8,584 nucleotides of DNA from JBLHKE01 sp047619485 (lineage in GTDB: Bacteria; Verrucomicrobiota; Verrucomicrobiia; Verrucomicrobiales; DEV007): NCBI GenBank assembly GCA_047619485.1, contig JBLHKE010000315.1, forward strand, positions 1-8,584, in the 5' to 3' direction. Each line of letters starts with the position of its first letter. Within the stretch, counting starts at the first letter, position 1. The notes under the pieces were generated by a model. The model saw nothing but the letters and a program-made list of their open reading frames with translations, searched no databases and was not told the DNA's origin. Positions 8,074 to 8,584 of this stretch are shown here, in pieces. A program made the position numbers and the translations under genes.

Positions 8074-8584
8074 TCACTTGGGGTTGCCTTTCTCATCGAA
8101 GAAGCCGGTGATCGATTCGAAGGATTTGCTGTCTCCGACCTTGTTGACGATGACCTGACCAATTGATGTGAATCCCGTCTTCTTGCGATCCGCGGTGATC
8201 TCAATCGTGTCCCAGGGGCCTCTGTCTTTCTTCTGCTGCCAGAGCCTGCCTTTGCCGTTGATCAGATCGATCTCTTTGATGTTCAGCTCAAGTCTGTCCT
8301 CGCGCACCGTGACGACCATGTAGTTCGGTTTGGAGGTGCGGCCGATCAGCCCCCCATGGGCGACCTGCTGGATACCGTCCTTCTGCGTGCAGGTCACGGC
8401 ATGCACTTCTCCGCATAGATACAGATCGACATCGTACTTCACCATGGTTTGCCAGAATGCCGACTCACGACCTTCGATCGTCAGCATTCCAGACGAGCTG
8501 AAGGTTCTAACCGGCCTCAAAATCGGCGTATGTCCCATGACGACGATGTGGTCTACCAGCGCCCGGTGTTTGCGGACGACCGCT
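8074..8584 (-). CDS. Calcineurin-like metallophosphoesterase, C-terminal part (5' end beyond window)
   Basis: The last 169 codons of a gene enter from the right edge. The frame is open through the window boundary, and the ATG at 8538 lies inside the conserved fold, so it is unlikely to be the true start. IVVMGHTPIL (fragment residues 13-22) carries the GHxP-type metal-binding histidine, and DLYLCGEVHAVT (53-64) carries the second metal-site histidine in a GxxH motif. This order matches the C-terminal half of calcineurin-like phosphoesterases, which cleave phosphomono- or diesters at a two-metal centre. The N-terminal DxH, GDxxD and GNH motifs would lie outside the window. The last 80 residues or so (LELNIKEIDLING, ADRKKTGFTSIGQ) look like a beta-rich C-terminal extension. 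The gene is the most upstream member seen in this same-strand cluster. Export cannot be judged because the N-terminus is missing. Confidence 0.85.
   Translation of the reverse strand, partial: AVVRKHRALVDHIVVMGHTPILRPVRTFSSSGMLTIEGRESAFWQTMVKYDVDLYLCGEVHAVTCTQKDGIQQVAHGGLIGRTSKPNYMVVTVREDRLELNIKEIDLINGKGRLWQQKKDRGPWDTIEITADRKKTGFTSIGQVIVNKVGDSKSFESITGFFDEKGNPK

Noticed and set aside
8074..8538. A complete 154-residue gene starting at the ATG at 8538
   Set aside because: That ATG encodes the methionine inside the conserved VVMGHTP metal-site motif, and the frame stays open to the window edge, so it is an internal codon of a longer gene.

Overview
The window is typical of a PVC-group bacterium, most likely Verrucomicrobia or Planctomycetes. 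This rests mainly on the central gene, whose N-terminal propeller ('Piru/Ver' membrane-bound dehydrogenase type), HEAT repeats and 'Pirellula/Verrucomicrobium-type' heme-c module form a combination largely confined to that group. The base composition is moderately GC-rich and coding density is high. No RNA gene, CRISPR array, insertion sequence or long repeat is visible.

All genes lie on the minus strand and read from right to left. (1) 8584-8074 is the C-terminal part of a calcineurin-like metallophosphoesterase, entering from the right edge. (2) 8034-6376 encodes an exported FAD-dependent oxidoreductase, starting about 39 bases after the previous stop. (3) 6375-6183 is a gap of about 190 bases that appears to hold a decayed fragment of a Dabb-family (stress-responsive alpha/beta barrel) gene. 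(4) 6182-1668 encodes a 1504-residue exported protein that joins the propeller/HEAT/heme-c module to an almost complete N,N-dimethylformamidase large-subunit module. (5) 1671-1 overlaps it by four bases (ATGA) and encodes an exported neutral-ceramidase-like hydrolase with the start of a C-terminal LamG domain, running off the left edge.

Three of the four genes have clear export signals, so this looks like an envelope or periplasmic catabolic cluster. Two adjacent, translationally coupled genes resemble C-N amide hydrolases: the DMFase-like module, with its 2-Tyr/1-Glu iron ligands preserved, and the ceramidase-like enzyme. They sit beside redox proteins (FAD enzyme, heme c) and a phosphoesterase. 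A plausible but unproven reading is that the locus strips and oxidises an amide-containing extracellular substrate. The most unusual object is the 1504-residue fusion of a cytochrome-type module to a formamidase-type iron enzyme.
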